Assembly (NCBI GenBank): GCA_041494805.1
Contig: JBGQBN010000027.1
Coordinates: 1-50,324 of the forward strand
DNA from: JBGQBN01 sp041494805
Lineage (GTDB): Bacteria > Acidobacteriota > Terriglobia > Terriglobales > Acidobacteriaceae
Length of the DNA: 50,324 nucleotides
Reading direction: 5' to 3'
Shown: positions 42,336 through 50,099 of the stretch, one piece after another
Numbering within the stretch: the first letter of the stretch is position 1
Layout of the letters: each line of letters starts with the position of its first letter
Made by a program: the position numbers and the translations under genes
The notes under the pieces: model-generated
Told to the model about the DNA's origin: nothing
The model's database searches: none
The model's input: only the letters and a program-made list of their open reading frames with translations

Positions 42336-43532
42336 ATGCAAAAAGACAGCCGGCGTTGGGCAATTTTCGCCACCGTAGTAATTAGCACCAGCGTCGGCAT
42401 GATGATTTGGGCCGCGGTCTTTCCCTTGCTGAATCCGTGGACAAAAACTCTGGGGCTCTCCCACACCCAGGGCGGCGTTCTCATGGCGGTGTTTTATTTG
42501 CCCGGGCTACTGCTCGCTCTGCCGGGAGGGGCGATCTTCGACCGCTACCCGGGCCGCAAACCATACGTAGCGGCCTGGTTGTTGATCGCCAGTGGTACCG
42601 CGCTCATGGCCGCGGCCACGGGATTCGTGACGCTCTGCCTTGGGCGCCTGGTTTTCGCCTGCGGATTGAACCTACACAACGTAGGAGCCCCCAAACTGCT
42701 CGCCTCCTGGTTTCGCGGGCATCCGCGCCTGGGCCTGGCTATGGGTCTATACACGTGGTCATTCACGCTGGGTATCTTCAGTAGCTTGACCTTCCTCGGA
42801 CGTATCGCGGAAAAATACGAGTGGAGAGCCGCCATGCTACTGCTCTTGGTACTGGCCGGCGGCGCGTTGGTTTTGGTGTGGCGGATGGCGGAGAGCCCGG
42901 AAGGGACAAGCGTTGCCGCGGACGCTGTCCTGAGTCGTGCCGCGCTCAGGAACCTCACGCCGGCCATGTGGCTGATTGCGGTGATGTATCTTTTCTACAA
43001 CGCCGGCTCAGATTCCTATTACACGTTTACTCCCGACTATCTGGTGACCCGGGGATACACCCTGGCTTATGCCTCTTCCGTGGTGGGAGCCTATGCCTGG
43101 GTCGCGTTTGGGCTCAAGCCGCTCACTTCGTCTTTTCTCCGAAGCAACACGGCGCCGTGGTTTGTCGTGTTCGGGAGCCTGGTGGCGATAACGGCCTTTA
43201 TTCTCCTGCTCAGTGCACATCTGCATCCCTTGTTCATCTCGATCTTGATCGGGGTTTCGATCGCATTTTGTATGCCGGCATTGCTGTCGTTACCCGCATT
43301 GTTTGTTCCTCCGGAACACACAGGGCAGGCATACGGATTGTTGCAGTTTTTCTATTGTCTGGGTTTCTTTGCCCAACCGTTGATTGGTATTTCAATTGAT
43401 CGCACAAAAGGCCATACCGTCGCGTATGGGCTCATGAGCAGCTACTGTGCGGTTGCCATTGTTGCATCGATTGCGCTAATCCGGGTCTCTACTCGCGCCG
43501 CCACACGAGTTCCAAAGAGAGCCACCGCTTAG
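42336..43532 (+). CDS. MFS transporter
   Basis: This 398-residue protein has about twelve membrane helices and the MFS loop between helices 2 and 3 in altered form (GGAIFDRYPGRKPYVAAW, close to the G-x3-D-R-x-G-R consensus). A long cytoplasmic loop sits at mid-protein (WRMAESPEGTSVAAD). The second half repeats the pattern. It resembles the cyanate/oxalate-type MFS proteins in size. Its place between the peptidase and the CoA-ligase genes suggests uptake of a hydrolysis product into the cytoplasm. Substrate unknown. Confidence 0.86.
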   Translation: MQKDSRRWAIFATVVISTSVGMMIWAAVFPLLNPWTKTLGLSHTQGGVLMAVFYLPGLLLALPGGAIFDRYPGRKPYVAAWLLIASGTALMAAATGFVTLCLGRLVFACGLNLHNVGAPKLLASWFRGHPRLGLAMGLYTWSFTLGIFSSLTFLGRIAEKYEWRAAMLLLLVLAGGALVLVWRMAESPEGTSVAADAVLSRAALRNLTPAMWLIAVMYLFYNAGSDSYYTFTPDYLVTRGYTLAYASSVVGAYAWVAFGLKPLTSSFLRSNTAPWFVVFGSLVAITAFILLLSAHLHPLFISILIGVSIAFCMPALLSLPALFVPPEHTGQAYGLLQFFYCLGFFAQPLIGISIDRTKGHTVAYGLMSSYCAVAIVASIALIRVSTRAATRVPKRATA

Positions 43533-43549
43533 CCGGAACGGAGATCGAA

Positions 43550-44620
43550 ATGTCACAGCCGCGAACCATGAGAGCGGTTGTCATCCACCAGCACGGTGGA
43601 CCGGAAGTGCTCCAACTCGAAGAGGCGTGGCCTTGCCCGGTTCCGGCGCCAGGAGAAATTCTGGTCAAAGTCGAGGCTTGCGGCCTGAATTATCTGGATA
43701 TCTTTGCGCGTAACGGAATGCCTGGGGAAGTGGTACCGCTGCCGCTGATCACGGGCGGAGACGTCGCGGGTACCGTGGTGGCCCACGGGGGGAAGGTTGA
43801 TTTCCCAAGCATCGGAACTCGTGTGGTCCTTGACCCGAATTGGGGTTGTGGCGTTTGCGAATATTGCCACGACGGGCTGCAATTAAGGTGCCTCAACGGT
43901 CATATGTTGGGTGAACGCGACCCTGGGGGATTGGCTGAGTTCTTGACGTGTCCTGCCACACAAGCCATTTCCATCCCCGCGGGATACTCGTTCGTGGAGG
44001 CTGCCAGCCTGCCCATAACATTTGGCACTGCTTATCGCATGGTAATCACCCGCGGTCGGGTCCGGCCGGATGACGTAGTTGTAGTTCTGGGCGCAGGAGG
44101 TGGAGTGGCAATCGCAGCTCTGCAAATCGCCAAACTTGTGGGAGCGCGAGTGATCGCTACTGCGTCCACAGATGAGAAGCTTGAACGGGCCCGGCAATTT
44201 GGTGCTGACCATCTTGTTAACTACACTACCGATCAGGAATGGGATCGGACGGTCAGGAGAATTACTGCCAAACGGGGGGCTGATGTCGTTATCGAATCGG
44301 TGGGAGCAGCTACCTGGGAAAGGAGCATTCGCTGCCTGGGGAAGGGTGGACGTCTGGTGACCTGCGGCGCGACATCCGGACCCGTGGCCACTACCGATAT
44401 CCGTTATCTTTTCCGTCGTGAGCAGAGCATTATCGGAAGCGACGGATGGACCCACAACGAACTGCGCAAAGTCCTCAGCCTTGCCTTTCAGCGCAAGCTC
44501 ACACCAGTCGTGCACAGCATCGTGCCCCTCGAGAAGACCGCGGAAGCTGAACAGCTACTCGAGAGTAGGGCCGTATTCGGCAAGGTCATCGTCACCCCCG
44601 GAGGACCCGATGCTGCCTGA
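43550..44620 (+). CDS. Zinc-type alcohol dehydrogenase-like oxidoreductase (MDR family)
   Basis: This 356-residue medium-chain dehydrogenase has the catalytic Cys in VEACGLNYLD, GGDVAGTVVAHG, a structural-zinc lobe (CGVCEYCHDGLQLRC) and the Rossmann motif VVVLGAGGGVAIAALQIAKLVGARVIAT. The usual GHE motif is replaced by GGD, as in the quinone-oxidoreductase side of the family. GGAGA precedes the ATG. Its last 11 bases overlap the next gene's start, so it is translated together with the acyl-CoA synthetase; an alcohol or enoyl intermediate in the same pathway is likely. Confidence 0.91.
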   Translation: MSQPRTMRAVVIHQHGGPEVLQLEEAWPCPVPAPGEILVKVEACGLNYLDIFARNGMPGEVVPLPLITGGDVAGTVVAHGGKVDFPSIGTRVVLDPNWGCGVCEYCHDGLQLRCLNGHMLGERDPGGLAEFLTCPATQAISIPAGYSFVEAASLPITFGTAYRMVITRGRVRPDDVVVVLGAGGGVAIAALQIAKLVGARVIATASTDEKLERARQFGADHLVNYTTDQEWDRTVRRITAKRGADVVIESVGAATWERSIRCLGKGGRLVTCGATSGPVATTDIRYLFRREQSIIGSDGWTHNELRKVLSLAFQRKLTPVVHSIVPLEKTAEAEQLLESRAVFGKVIVTPGGPDAA

Positions 44621-46172
44621 TAATCTGGGCTACATCTTTCAGGACGCGCTCCGCGTTAGCCCATTGGGCGAGGTGTTGATCCAGGACAACATCCGCCTGA
44701 CTTATGCACAGTTGGACGAAAACTGTGATCGAGTCGCGAGCGGCTTGCAACATCTCGGGATAAAAGCCAGTGACCGGGTTGGCTTGTTGTTTGGAAATCA
44801 CTACCGCTACCTCGAGACGCTGTTCGGCTGTATGCGTCTGAAAGCAATCGCGGTACCTCTGAATGCCCGTCTCAACGAGGATGCGTGGCTTTATGTCATG
44901 TCCGACAGTGAAGCCAAAGTCCTTGTGATCGGCAGAAGCATGCTTGAAGCAGGATTGCGGCTCGCGCCCAGACTTGCCAACACCCAGATCATCGTTGATT
45001 GCCCTTCCGGGGAGGGGTATCTGCCGTACGACGAAATGGTCGGCTCCGGGCCTCGAGAATTTCGCCGCACGCCCACGGCATTTGATGATATCTGCATGCT
45101 TCCCTACACCTCAGGGTCCACGGGCAAGCCGAAGGGCGTCCTGCTTACGCATGGCGGCCAAATCTGGAACACCGACATTGAGCGCAAGGCCTTGATGCTC
45201 GACGATAGCGAGCGCGCACTCGTTGCCGTTCCGCTGTACCACAAGAATGCCATGCTGGGGGCGGTAAAGCCGTTTCTGCTGGCCGGCGGATCGCTGGTGG
45301 TGCTACACAGTTTCGATCCGGTCGAAGTACTGCAGGCCATTCACACCCATCGGATTACGTACATTACCGGGGTGCCCGCGATGTACAAAATGATGTTGGC
45401 TCAGCGGGAGCGTATGCCGGAAATCGATGTGTCCTCATTGCGGTACGCCGTCTGCGGCTCCGCCGAAGTTCCGGAGGAGCTCCTCGATCAATTCCGCCGC
45501 GTCTTCGGATCGCCCATCGCGGAGAGTTATGGACTGACCGAAGGCGGTCCGGTGCCGGTGATCAATACCCGTTGGGGCTTGAAAAAGAGGGGCAGCTGTG
45601 GCTGCGCGTTTCCCGGATGCGAAGTCAAGTTGGTGGCTGAAGATGGCGTCACCGAAGTTGGCGTGGATGAACCGGGAGAATTAGTTACGCGTAATCCGGG
45701 ATTGGCAAAAGGGTACTGGAAACTGCCGGAACTCACCCGGCAAAAATTCTGCAACGGCTGGCTTCATACGGGCGATCTCCTGCGGAAGGACAGGGACGGA
45801 TATTTCTATTTTGTCGGCCGCCGAGACGATGTGATTGATGTCGGCGGAGAGAGAGTTTACCCGAAAGAGGTTGAGGACATTCTTTTGCGACATGCGAATG
45901 TACGGGATGCGTGTGTCGTGCCCGCATCTCATCCGGTCAAGGGAAAAGCTCCGGTCGCATTCGTCACCGAGCGCGTTCCGGGCCAGACTTCCGAGCAAGA
46001 ACTGAAGAGCTTCTTTCTTTCCCGCGGGGCGCCGTTCGCGCACCCGCGCCGCATCATCTTTCTCGAAACACTTCCTCTCAATAGTACGGGGAAGTTCGAC
46101 CGGAAGAGCATGGAAGATCTGGCTTTGGGACTTAGTCTAGAGCCGGGAGGGGTTTCTTTTGGAAATCGCTGA
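44610..46172 (+). CDS. AMP-dependent acyl-CoA synthetase/ligase
   Basis: The ATG at 44610 has GGAGG upstream and lies inside the end of the dehydrogenase gene; the longer frame from 44418 is rejected because its extra part is the shadow of that gene. The 520-residue product has the P-loop YTSGSTGKPKGVLLTH, YGLTEGGP (A5 motif), GWLHTGDLLRKDRDGYFYFVGRRDDVIDVGGERVYP (A7-A8) and the catalytic lysine in NSTGKFDRKSM. It activates a carboxylic acid as acyl-AMP and then acyl-CoA. Together with the neighbouring thioesterase it suggests CoA-linked breakdown of the released acid. Confidence 0.93.
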   Translation: MLPDNLGYIFQDALRVSPLGEVLIQDNIRLTYAQLDENCDRVASGLQHLGIKASDRVGLLFGNHYRYLETLFGCMRLKAIAVPLNARLNEDAWLYVMSDSEAKVLVIGRSMLEAGLRLAPRLANTQIIVDCPSGEGYLPYDEMVGSGPREFRRTPTAFDDICMLPYTSGSTGKPKGVLLTHGGQIWNTDIERKALMLDDSERALVAVPLYHKNAMLGAVKPFLLAGGSLVVLHSFDPVEVLQAIHTHRITYITGVPAMYKMMLAQRERMPEIDVSSLRYAVCGSAEVPEELLDQFRRVFGSPIAESYGLTEGGPVPVINTRWGLKKRGSCGCAFPGCEVKLVAEDGVTEVGVDEPGELVTRNPGLAKGYWKLPELTRQKFCNGWLHTGDLLRKDRDGYFYFVGRRDDVIDVGGERVYPKEVEDILLRHANVRDACVVPASHPVKGKAPVAFVTERVPGQTSEQELKSFFLSRGAPFAHPRRIIFLETLPLNSTGKFDRKSMEDLALGLSLEPGGVSFGNR

Positions 46173-46590
46173 CATTCGCAGTTCTCCGTACCAGGTGTTT
46201 CTGGGAATCCAACTGCGGCGTGCGGACGCTGACGGGGTGGAGATATTTCTCCCTTTCCGCGAGGAATTTCTGCGGCAGTCCGGCTCAGATTGGCTCCACG
46301 GCGGAGTCGTGAGTGCCTTGATCGACATTGCCGGCAACTACGCCGTCCAGGTCAAGGTGGGTCCGGGAGTCCCAACGATTGACATGCGAGTGGACTATCT
46401 TCGCCCCAGCCGTGGGGATTTGATCGCGACCGCCACCGTCATCAAGGTCGGCAGAAGAGTAGCGCTCTCCGACGTGCAAGTCCGCGATCTGAGGGGGGAT
46501 TTGGTCGCTGCCGGGCGCGCGACGTACGCGGTTCCCGACAAAGGAAGAATCGTACGCGAAACCGAGAAGAAAGGGCAACAATATACTTGA
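46159..46590 (+). CDS. PaaI-type hotdog thioesterase, 3' end altered by an insertion sequence
   Basis: The 143-residue protein begins at a TTG that overlaps the ligase stop, with GGGAGGGG upstream; the first ATG is too far in. It has the hotdog-thioesterase core SGSDWLHGGVVSALIDIAGNYA, IDMRVDYLRPSRGDLIATATVIKVGRRVALSDVQV. The family hydrolyses acyl-CoA. An IS1595-type element entered at 46574, so the last five codons and the stop are made of insertion DNA (GQQYT replaces the native tail). Joining the flanks predicts an original end ...ETEKKVDATVTRPDSL with a stop at 49060. The core is intact and activity may be unaffected. Confidence 0.88.
   Translation: MEIADIRSSPYQVFLGIQLRRADADGVEIFLPFREEFLRQSGSDWLHGGVVSALIDIAGNYAVQVKVGPGVPTIDMRVDYLRPSRGDLIATATVIKVGRRVALSDVQVRDLRGDLVAAGRATYAVPDKGRIVRETEKKGQQYT
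46566..46573 (+). repeat. 8-bp target-site duplication, left (GAAGAAAG)
   Basis: The octamer GAAGAAAG directly precedes the left inverted repeat and is exactly repeated after the right one at 49018-49025. IS1595-family elements make 8-bp duplications. It is coding sequence of the thioesterase gene. Confidence 0.92.
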
Positions 46591-46603
46591 CTAACCATGC
46601 CTA
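46574..46603 (+). repeat. Left terminal inverted repeat of the IS1595-type element
   Basis: It begins GGCAACAATATACTTGACTA and pairs with the right end at 26 of 30 positions; three of four mismatches are C/T changes. It also supplies the stop codon of the interrupted thioesterase gene. Confidence 0.9.
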
Positions 46604-46621
46604 TTTTGCTAATCTGGGGGC

Positions 46622-47587
46622 ATGAAACGCGAACCCAAGACTTTGCAGCAAGCCATCCAGCACTTCAGCGATCCTCAAGTCTGCATCGACACCGTGGCCG
46701 CACTCCGCTGGCCCGCTGGCCCGGTGTGCCCTGCCTGCGAAAAGAAAGATCATTATTACCTCAAGACCCAGCGCCGCTGGAAGTGCAAAGAATGCGGGCG
46801 GCAATTCTCCGTCAAGCTGGGCACGATCTTTGAGGATTCGGCCATCGGTTTAGACAAGTGGCTCGTGGCCCTGTGGATGCTCGTGAATTGCAAGAACGGA
46901 ATCTCTAGCTATGAAGTGGGGCGCGATCTGGGCGTCACGCAGAAGTCAGCATGGTTCATGCTTCATCGTCTCCGCCTCGCTATGCAGAACAATTCCATGA
47001 TGAAGCTTGGCGGCGGTGGCGAAGTGGAAGCCGATGAAACCTTCATTGGCGGCAAGGCTCGGAACATGCACAAGAGCGTAAGGGCTCGGCGCATCATGGG
47101 GCGGGGATTCAATGTAGAGGACAAGACGACCGTGATTGGAATGCTTGAGCGCGGCGGGAAGGTTCGCGCACAAGTTGTACCAGATCGGAAGCAGGAAACT
47201 CTGCAGCCGCTCGTGCGAAAGCACGTCCTTGCTGGCGTGGCTCTGTTTACCGATGAGCTGACGGGATACCAGGGGCTGTCCAGCGATTACGTGCATCAAA
47301 TCGTTGACCACGCCACTCGGTACGTTGATGGCCGCATTCATACGAACGGCATGGAAAATTTCTGGAGTCTGCTCAAGCGCGGCCTCGGCGGAACCTATGT
47401 CAGCGTCGAGCCATTTCACCTATTCCGCTATCTCGATGAGCAGATGTTCCGATTCAACAATCGGAAAGATGATCAGGGAAACAAGCTGGATGATGCCAGC
47501 CGATTCACATTAGCTTTATCGCAGGTTGCGGGGAAGCGGTTGACCTTTGCTGAGGTCACTGGCAAGGTGGGAGAGGCGTGTTGCTGA
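46622..47587 (+). CDS. IS1595-family (ISXO2-like) transposase
   Basis: This 321-residue protein has an N-terminal zinc ribbon (CPACEKKDHYYLKTQRRWKCKECGRQF) with a helix-turn-helix after it (SSYEVGRDLGVTQKSAWFMLHRLR), then the ISXO2 catalytic domain: first Asp in EVEADETFIGGK, second in VALFTDELTGY, and Asn/Glu in IHTNGMENFWSLLKRGLGG. It is full length. The start is 48 bp inside the left inverted repeat. Confidence 0.94.
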   Translation: MKREPKTLQQAIQHFSDPQVCIDTVAALRWPAGPVCPACEKKDHYYLKTQRRWKCKECGRQFSVKLGTIFEDSAIGLDKWLVALWMLVNCKNGISSYEVGRDLGVTQKSAWFMLHRLRLAMQNNSMMKLGGGGEVEADETFIGGKARNMHKSVRARRIMGRGFNVEDKTTVIGMLERGGKVRAQVVPDRKQETLQPLVRKHVLAGVALFTDELTGYQGLSSDYVHQIVDHATRYVDGRIHTNGMENFWSLLKRGLGGTYVSVEPFHLFRYLDEQMFRFNNRKDDQGNKLDDASRFTLALSQVAGKRLTFAEVTGKVGEACC

Positions 47588-47589
47588 TC

Positions 47590-47772
47590 CTAGGCGCGGG
47601 AAGCGTGGCCGGAAGAAGTTGGTTTCGCGTGCCGCTTCCGCGCTCGCTTCTCAGCGTCGAGCTTAGCTTGCATTTCCGAGCGCGGAACTGACAGCACTTG
47701 TTTCAGAGCACGAGAAAAATTCGCATACTCACCCGTCTCATTCTTGGCGGAAAGTTTTGGGTGGTGTGCCAT
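47590..47772 (-). CDS. Small basic protein, passenger gene of the IS element
   Basis: This 60-residue frame ends 2 bp after the transposase stop, facing it. It reads MAHHPKLSAKNETGEYANFSRALKQVLSVPRSEMQAKLDAEKRARKR (in parts), a helical, Lys/Arg-rich protein. Small proteins with the pattern FxRALxxLLSVPxxExxxKLxAEK are often seen beside ISXO2-like transposases, but I know no function. An accessory protein of transposition or an antitoxin-like protein are possible. Confidence 0.6.
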   Translation of the reverse strand: MAHHPKLSAKNETGEYANFSRALKQVLSVPRSEMQAKLDAEKRARKRHAKPTSSGHASRA

Positions 47773-47830
47773 CGCTAGTTTACCCCTGCTAGAAAGCAGG
47801 GTACTCGCCGTGGTGCGCCCACGTCAAGAC

Positions 47831-48610
47831 TCACTGGAACTCGCCAGCGAACGATTCAATCAGATTGCTCGTGAAACGCAGCAATTGCGTGAGGGCTGGA
47901 ATAATAGACTCGTTTTCCCGTTTACCAAATTGCTCGAACGCTACTTGGGGGGACATATCGCACCCCACATCCACCTTGCTCATTCCGATTATGACGGGGA
48001 CACCCCAAGGCGGAACGTTTGCCTTGTTTTCCATCACGATGTTCAGCGTTCCGGTAGCCACAATGTAGGCCCTCGCGGTTGCGGCAACAAGGACGAGTTC
48101 CCTGTGCTTATCGGTTATGTCCATATCATGAATCAGCCACAGCGGGTCATCGAGCGGATCGCTACGGCGGTGCGGCTGCAAACTGTCAATTCGTGCAAGG
48201 GCAGTGGGGCTGGTGATGGATTGTACTTTTCGACAAAATTGGGAACGTTTAGTTTTGTTCATTCCGCAATTACCCGGGTCGATGTCAAGGATGGGAAATT
48301 CAATCCAGCGCCGAGCGGCATCTCTAGTGGTTGGGTCGGAGAGTTGCCAAGCCAGATGATCCAGCGAAGATCGCAGGTGATGGATGATTTCGCCAGCAAG
48401 AATGCTGAATCGCAATGGGACCTTCTGGTGGGTATAATCGCGAAGTTTCTCCCAAGCCTCACGGTCTTGCTGAGTGACGGTGGCGTGGACGCCTTCAAAG
48501 TGAACCAGAGGAACGGGAGCGAGATGAACAGCGATTTCCCGTTCCAGATTACGGATGTTCTCATTGGCCCGTTCTAGCTTCTTATGAATGCCATCTAGGG
48601 GGTGCGGCAT
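47831..48610 (-). CDS. Hypothetical protein with helical RSSLDH motif, passenger gene of the IS element
   Basis: This 259-residue protein has no family I can name. It opens with a predicted coiled-coil (IHKKLERANENIRNLEREI), followed by EIIHHLRSSLDHLAWQLSDP, a conserved helix in many bacterial hypothetical proteins, and later IHDMDITDKHRELVLVAATA and VAFEQFGKRENESIIPALTQLLRFT. RSSLDH has the R-x4-H spacing of HEPN ribonucleases, which is a hint only. It follows the 97-residue gene by 47 bp on the same strand. The opposite-strand frame of similar length is a shadow. Confidence 0.7.
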   Translation of the reverse strand: MPHPLDGIHKKLERANENIRNLEREIAVHLAPVPLVHFEGVHATVTQQDREAWEKLRDYTHQKVPLRFSILAGEIIHHLRSSLDHLAWQLSDPTTRDAARRWIEFPILDIDPGNCGMNKTKRSQFCRKVQSITSPTALARIDSLQPHRRSDPLDDPLWLIHDMDITDKHRELVLVAATARAYIVATGTLNIVMENKANVPPWGVPVIIGMSKVDVGCDMSPQVAFEQFGKRENESIIPALTQLLRFTSNLIESFAGEFQ

Positions 48611-48657
48611 GGGCGAGAATCATACTAAGAATCATAGCCATCAGCAGAACAATTTGC

Positions 48658-48951
48658 CTAGTTGGGGCGACCTTTTGGAGTCCATGCTACGAGCAGTCTT
48701 AGAGCCCGATCAGCAGATGCTTGATCGGTTATATTTGCGAGCGTTTCAAGTACCTCGCCGTACTTTGCATCCATCTCCTGCTGGGCAATCGTCCTTGCCT
48801 GTAGTAGTTGAGTCATCAACTCGTGGCCGGAAAATCGCCGAGAATCAACCACATATTCATAAACCACACGAAAGGCGGAAAGCTCGATCTCCAAAGACTT
48901 AATCACGGACACGTAACGATGCATCTGTTCCGAATCAAAATCCATTTTCAT
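48658..48951 (-). CDS. Hypothetical helical protein, passenger gene of the IS element
   Basis: This 97-residue, almost wholly helical, acidic protein (SEQMHRYVSVIKSLEIELSAF, HELMTQLLQARTIAQQEMDAKYGEVLETL) starts at an ATG with AGAGG 9 bp upstream, 37 bp inside the right inverted repeat. It and the 259-residue gene probably form a two-gene operon. No family recognised; a toxin-antitoxin or defence pair is one possibility. Confidence 0.62.
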   Translation of the reverse strand: MKMDFDSEQMHRYVSVIKSLEIELSAFRVVYEYVVDSRRFSGHELMTQLLQARTIAQQEMDAKYGEVLETLANITDQASADRALRLLVAWTPKGRPN

Positions 48952-48987
48952 GCTGGTAACCTCTCACTGGAGAGATTGTAGGCAGGG

Positions 48988-49017
48988 TAGACTTGGTTAA
49001 TCAAGTATATTATTGCC
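48988..49017 (-). repeat. Right terminal inverted repeat of the IS1595-type element
   Basis: Read on the minus strand it begins GGCAATAATATACTTGATTA, the partner of the left end at 46574. Confidence 0.9.
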
Positions 49018-49025
49018 GAAGAAAG
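49018..49025 (+). repeat. 8-bp target-site duplication, right (GAAGAAAG)
   Basis: Exact copy of 46566-46573. From here the old thioesterase frame continues (KKVDATVTRPDSL) to a TGA at 49058-49060. Confidence 0.92.
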
Positions 49026-49060
49026 TAGATGCGACGGTGACCAGACCAGACTCGCTTTGA
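49026..49060 (+). pseudogene. Severed 3' end of the thioesterase gene
   Basis: If the insertion and one target copy are removed, the thioesterase frame runs on through VDATVTRPDSL to a stop at 49060, replacing the five insertion-derived residues. The next start, with AGGAG, follows at once, as expected for an operon. Confidence 0.7.
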
Positions 49061-49074
49061 AGGAGATCGGAGTA

Positions 49075-49119
49075 TTGAAACGACGTGAGATTGAAGCGCG
49101 CATCCTGGCGCCTATCTAA
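49075..49119 (+). pseudogene. Truncated start of a gene following the thioesterase
   Basis: After AGGAG (49061-49065) a TTG opens a 14-codon frame, MKRREIEARILAPI, then a stop. This start recalls L-2-amino-thiazoline-4-carboxylate hydrolase-like proteins (K-R-EIEARILAPL...), but so few residues give only a weak link. It looks like the stump of the next operon gene, lost when the tRNA-repeat junction 77 bp further on was made. Confidence 0.35.
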
Positions 49120-49195
49120 AGGAAAGCAATGTCACAAGAGTTTGGCACTCAAGAAGTAGCAAATTCTGCGAAGTTTCAATAATTGATTGAATCTG

Positions 49196-49241
<46 letters not shown>

Positions 49242-49654
49242 ATCGTTATTTTTGGCCCGCTGCAAGGGTTCGCGGCGAGGCCCACCCCGGACGGCATCGC
49301 TTCCCACTTCAAAAAGCAAGAAGTGAGACACCCCCATTCTCGCTGGCGAATGCGAAAATCAAGCTCACGCGTGAGCCACCCGCCGAACTCGGCGTGGTCG
49401 CGTCGTCCAACTTTACTGGGCGAGCGCGGGCACGGGCACGATCGAGCTGGTGAAACCGCACATCGCTGTTACGACACAGCGTTATACCCACACTGCGAAA
49501 GAGCATCTCGTAGGTGTCCTGCAAAAGCATCACCCGTGGATTGGTATGCGTGCGGGAGTCAAGAGTTAAGGACCGTGACGTGAAATCCAAGGGCCTTCCG
49601 CAACTCTGAAGGGGCGTAGCGCCGATCTCTAGAACACCATCGCGAGATCCTCGA
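49242..49654. other. Spacer after the tRNA fragment
   Basis: I see no gene. A 93-residue minus-strand frame (49309-49590) and an overlapping plus-strand frame have odd composition (runs of Arg/Ala) and no ribosome site. No hairpin with a T-tract was noticed. Confidence 0.5.
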
Positions 49655-49885
49655 CTATCGCGATCGCTTGATAGATAGCCGCAATCCCTTCAATTCGTCA
49701 AGGCAGGCGGCACACTGCCGAACATGCTCAAGGACGGAGCCGGAAGGGAGGGTCGCTGATTCGCTTACCAGCATTGTCAGCTCCGGCCGTCCCGGACAAC
49801 CGACACGTTCGGGATTGGGATGCTCCTCGTGCACTCGGCGACCAAATGCGGCGATCAAATCGTCAAGCTCTTCCTTGCGGCCCAC
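49655..49885 (-). CDS. Small zinc-binding protein, anti-sigma (zf-HC2)-like
   Basis: A GTG start with GAGGGG upstream gives 76 residues. HPNPERVGCPGRPELTML and LEHVRQCAACLDELKGLR form the H-x3-C-x2-C zinc knuckle of anti-sigma factors. Acidobacterial genomes hold many such short proteins. There is no membrane helix and no sigma-factor gene beside it in the window, so its partner is unknown. Confidence 0.65.
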   Translation of the reverse strand: MGRKEELDDLIAAFGRRVHEEHPNPERVGCPGRPELTMLVSESATLPSGSVLEHVRQCAACLDELKGLRLSIKRSR

Positions 49886-50099
49886 GATCCGCCCCTCAGT
49901 AGGTTCTTTGCGGCACGACTGGTCTCGATTGCGACCACAGTTGCGTTGTCTGCCCTCTTATACGGCCTTCCGTTGGAGGAAAGCTATCTGAATTCGTGAA
50001 TCTGACAAAACTTCTTTCACGAACGCGATACTTTCTTTCCTCGGAGCCATATACAAGTAGGAGCAACCTTCCGAATCCTGAATCCAGGGTGTTTGTTTT

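Larger units (their letters stand above)
46574..49017 (+). mobile_element. Complete IS1595-type element with passenger genes (2444 bp)
   Basis: The two ends are inverted repeats (46574-46603 and 48988-49017, 26 of 30 positions matching, starting GGCAA), flanked by an exact 8-bp duplication. Between them are an ISXO2-like transposase and three minus-strand genes of no transposition role that I recognise. The extra load makes it over twice the length of a simple member of the family. The exact duplication and intact transposase indicate recent insertion. Confidence 0.92.

Noticed and set aside
47744..48577. Plus-strand frame of 277 codons inside the IS element
   Set aside because: It is opposite the 259-residue gene, which has a coherent helical pattern and operon context; the plus frame has no ribosome site.
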